34,474 nt of DNA from Thermoanaerobacter sp049701115 (lineage in GTDB: Bacteria > Bacillota > Thermoanaerobacteria > Thermoanaerobacterales > Thermoanaerobacteraceae), in NCBI RefSeq assembly GCF_049701115.1, contig NZ_JBNATX010000023.1, positions 1-34,474 on the forward strand. The letters are read 5' to 3'. The notes under the pieces are model-generated. The model ran no database searches. It worked only from the letters and a program-made list of their open reading frames with translations, and had not been told where the DNA came from. Shown here in pieces: positions 32,141-34,474 of the stretch; position 1 is the stretch's first letter, and every line of letters starts with the position of its first letter. Made by a program: the position numbers and the translations under genes.

Positions 32141-34393
32141 ATGATTAAAAGAACTGCAGAAGGAATCATACTTTTTAGAAAACCCAAAAGATTAGAAATA
32201 AGGGTGCTGACTGATAAAATTGTAAATGTATTTATAACAGATAAAGAAGAAAAGAGAAAGGACACAATAGCTGTAGAAAAAAAGAGTTATCCTTCAGTAA
32301 ATTTTGAGGTAAAAGAAGAAAATGGAAAACTGTTTATTAGCACAAAAAGTTTAGATATAGAAGTCGATATGGAAACATTATTTATAACTTTTAAAGATAA
32401 AAAAGGCAACATAATTAATGAGGATTATAAAGAAGTTGTGATAGAAGATTCAGAGGTGAAATGCTATAAGAGATTAAGGGAAGAACATTTTTATGGTTTT
32501 GGAGAAAAAGCAGGGTATCTTGATAAAAAAGGCGAAAAATTAGAGATGTGGAACACAGATGAATTTATGACTCACAATCAGACTACAAAACTTTTGTACG
32601 AAAGTTATCCTTTCTTTATAGGTATGAATAAAACGCATGTTTATGGCATATTTTTTGACAACAGTTTTCGCAGCTTTTTCAACATGGGAGAAGAGAGTGA
32701 AGAGTACTACTATTTTGGGGCCTATGGTGGGCAGATGAATTATTACTTTATTTATGGAGATGATATAAAAGAAGTTGTAGAAAATTATACATACATTACA
32801 GGAAGAATAGAGCTTCCTCCTTTATGGGCCTTAGGAAACCAGCAGAGCAGATACAGTTATACACCTCAAGAAAGGGTAATTGAAATAGCAAAAACTTTCA
32901 GAAAAAAAGATATACCTTGCGATGTTATTTACCTTGATATAGATTACATGGAGGGATATAGAGTTTTTACTTGGAATAAAGAGACATTTAAAGATTATAG
33001 GAAAATGTTAAAAGAACTAAATGACATGGGATTTAAAGTTGTAACGATTGTAGATCCTGGTGTAAAGAGAGATTATGATTACTTTGTATACAGAGAAGGA
33101 ATTGAAAAAGATTATTTTGTGAAGGACAAGTATGGAATAACTTATGTTGGAAAGGTATGGCCCGGAGAAGCATGTTTTCCAGATTTTCTTCAAGAAAGGG
33201 TAAGAAACTGGTGGGCAGAAAAGATAGGAAATTTTATAAGGGATGGGATTAGCGGAATATGGAACGATATGAATGAACCGGCTGTCTTTGAAACTCCCAC
33301 GAAAACAATGCCAGAAGATAATATACACGTTTTAGATGGGGAAAGAATAACCCATAGAGAAGCCCATAATTTATACGCTAATTACATGGCTTTAGCAACT
33401 AAAGAGGGACTTTTGAGGGAAAGGCCCAACGATCGTCCTTTTATTTTATCCAGAGCTGCTTTTGCGGGGATACAGAGATACGCTGCAATATGGACGGGAG
33501 ATAATAGAAGTATATACGAACACCTTCTAATGATGATGCCGATGCTCATGAACATAGGTCTTTCTGGACAACCGTTTGCAGGAGCCGATGTGGGAGGTTT
33601 TGAAGGAGACTGCAATGAAGAGCTTTTTATAAGATGGATAGAGGCAGCTGTTTTTACGCCTTTTCTAAGAGTTCATTCTGCAATAGGTACAAAAGATCAG
33701 GAACCTTGGTCTTTTGGAAAAAGAGCAGAGGATATAAGCAGAAAGTTTATAAAAATAAGGTATGAGCTTCTTCCATATATCTATGACCTTTTCTACGAGG
33801 CTTACAGGAAAGGTTATCCTATAATGAGGCCGTTGGTATTTGAATATCAAAAGGATGAAAATACCCATAATATATATGACGAATTTATGTTGGGGGAAAA
33901 TCTTCTTGTAGCTCCAGTATATCTTCCTTCAAAAGAAAGAAGAGAAGTGTATTTGCCAGAAGGCATTTGGTATGATTATTTTAATGGTGACGTGTATGAG
34001 GGAGGCAAATACTACTTGGTTGATGCTCCTATTGATAAAATTCCTGTTTTTGTTAAAGAGGGAGCTATTCTTGTCAAGCAAAAACCTCTCTCATACATAG
34101 AGGAAGAAGAAATCGAAGAAAAAATAGTCGAGATATACAATGGAGAAAAAGGTAAATACCTGCACTACGAAGATGATGGAAAGACTTTAAATTATAAAAA
34201 AGGGAATTATAACCTTTTCAATATAGAGTTTGATTATCATGAAGGAGAAGTTAATATAAAATTTGAAAAATTACATTTTGGTTATAAGGGTGGAGCTAAA
34301 AAGTATAGGTTTGTATTGAAGAATTTCAATGGGGTGAGAAGAGTGATAGTAAATGGGAGGGAAGTAGAAAATTACGAAATTTATATAAGCTGA
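32141..34393 (+). CDS. Glycoside hydrolase family 31 alpha-glucosidase
   Basis: 750 residues with no signal peptide, so cytoplasmic. The N-terminal beta-sandwich (about 1-220, FYGFGEKAGYLDKKGE) leads to the catalytic barrel, with nucleophile Asp376 in WNDMNEP and acid/base Asp454 in WTGDNRS; C-terminal beta domains follow. GGAGG lies six bases upstream, and it starts 11 bases after remB, so it is probably co-transcribed. It should release glucose from alpha-linked oligosaccharides. Its position inside the origin replication operon is unusual. The substrate linkage cannot be read from the sequence. Confidence 0.92.
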   Translation: MIKRTAEGIILFRKPKRLEIRVLTDKIVNVFITDKEEKRKDTIAVEKKSYPSVNFEVKEENGKLFISTKSLDIEVDMETLFITFKDKKGNIINEDYKEVVIEDSEVKCYKRLREEHFYGFGEKAGYLDKKGEKLEMWNTDEFMTHNQTTKLLYESYPFFIGMNKTHVYGIFFDNSFRSFFNMGEESEEYYYFGAYGGQMNYYFIYGDDIKEVVENYTYITGRIELPPLWALGNQQSRYSYTPQERVIEIAKTFRKKDIPCDVIYLDIDYMEGYRVFTWNKETFKDYRKMLKELNDMGFKVVTIVDPGVKRDYDYFVYREGIEKDYFVKDKYGITYVGKVWPGEACFPDFLQERVRNWWAEKIGNFIRDGISGIWNDMNEPAVFETPTKTMPEDNIHVLDGERITHREAHNLYANYMALATKEGLLRERPNDRPFILSRAAFAGIQRYAAIWTGDNRSIYEHLLMMMPMLMNIGLSGQPFAGADVGGFEGDCNEELFIRWIEAAVFTPFLRVHSAIGTKDQEPWSFGKRAEDISRKFIKIRYELLPYIYDLFYEAYRKGYPIMRPLVFEYQKDENTHNIYDEFMLGENLLVAPVYLPSKERREVYLPEGIWYDYFNGDVYEGGKYYLVDAPIDKIPVFVKEGAILVKQKPLSYIEEEEIEEKIVEIYNGEKGKYLHYEDDGKTLNYKKGNYNLFNIEFDYHEGEVNIKFEKLHFGYKGGAKKYRFVLKNFNGVRRVIVNGREVENYEIYIS

Positions 34394-34416
34394 GGTTCTA
34401 TTTAAAACCTCAGCTT
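34387..34416. terminator. Hairpin at the end of the GH31 gene
   Basis: 11-bp perfect stem aagctgaggtt / aacctcagctt with an 8-base loop; the GH31 stop codon lies in the stem. No T-run follows on either side, so termination may be inefficient. Confidence 0.55.
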
Positions 34417-34474
34417 CAAACTGTTGACAAAATAAAGAAGTGGCATTTTGTGTGTAAATGCGACTTGTTGCCAA

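Noticed and set aside
34423..34474. TTGACA after the GH31 gene as a promoter of the next gene
   Set aside because: No -10 at the right spacing before the window ends.
1..34474. CRISPR arrays, tRNA or rRNA genes and intact insertion sequences
   Set aside because: No regularly spaced repeats, cloverleaf-like sequences or transposase frames were seen on reading both strands.

Overview
This window spans the chromosomal replication origin of an AT-rich, low-GC Gram-positive anaerobe. The gene content fits a Thermoanaerobacter-like thermophilic clostridium: an anaerobe-type hybrid cluster protein, the sporulation gene yyaC, B. subtilis-type oriC synteny, and a cyanophycin gene pair. The genus is an inference from gene order and protein character; no search was run.

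Layout, left to right. 1-1650: a worn accessory edge with a remnant of an unidentified gene, a REP-like palindrome, a lipoprotein, and an XRE regulator that looks frameshifted. 1659-5451 (minus): hcp, a Crp/Fnr-family regulator and dnaB, with a CRP-type operator in front of hcp. 5471-11366 (minus): rplI-gdpP-DUF2232-MazG-like, then rpsF-ssb-rpsR behind a promoter and a likely S6:S18 leader, then DUF951 and mscS. 11519-12085 (plus): yyaC, convergent with cphA. 12076-18156 (minus): cyanophycin synthetase and cyanophycinase (cphA, cphB), a lipid kinase, DUF4446 and a cysteine desulfurase-like enzyme. 18363-27366 (minus): the classical origin-left cluster parB-parA-noc-rsmG-mnmG-mnmE-jag-yidC-yidD-rnpA-rpmH. 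27370-27852: oriC with many DnaA boxes. 27853-34393 (plus): dnaA-dnaN-yaaA-recF-remB, followed by a GH31 alpha-glucosidase where gyrB would often be expected.

How the parts work together. Replication starts at a probably bipartite origin: a DnaA-box cluster upstream of dnaA, and a DnaA-trio plus AT-rich stretch between dnaA and dnaN. DnaA, DnaN, DnaB, SSB and RecF supply initiation, processivity, unwinding and repair. ParA, ParB, two parS sites and Noc couple segregation and division to the origin. RpmH, RnpA, YidD, YidC and Jag link ribosome and RNase P biogenesis to membrane-protein insertion. MnmE and MnmG modify tRNA wobble uridine. GdpP degrades c-di-AMP. CphA and CphB would make and break down an arginine/aspartate storage polymer.

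Most notable signals: a 44-bp near-perfect palindrome inside rsmG that contains a parS site; a 19-bp-arm palindrome that gives the converging yyaC and cphA proteins the same C-terminal peptide; a CRP-type operator placed exactly at -41.5 of a candidate hcp promoter; and DnaA-trios before dnaN. No CRISPR array, intact transposase, tRNA or rRNA was seen.
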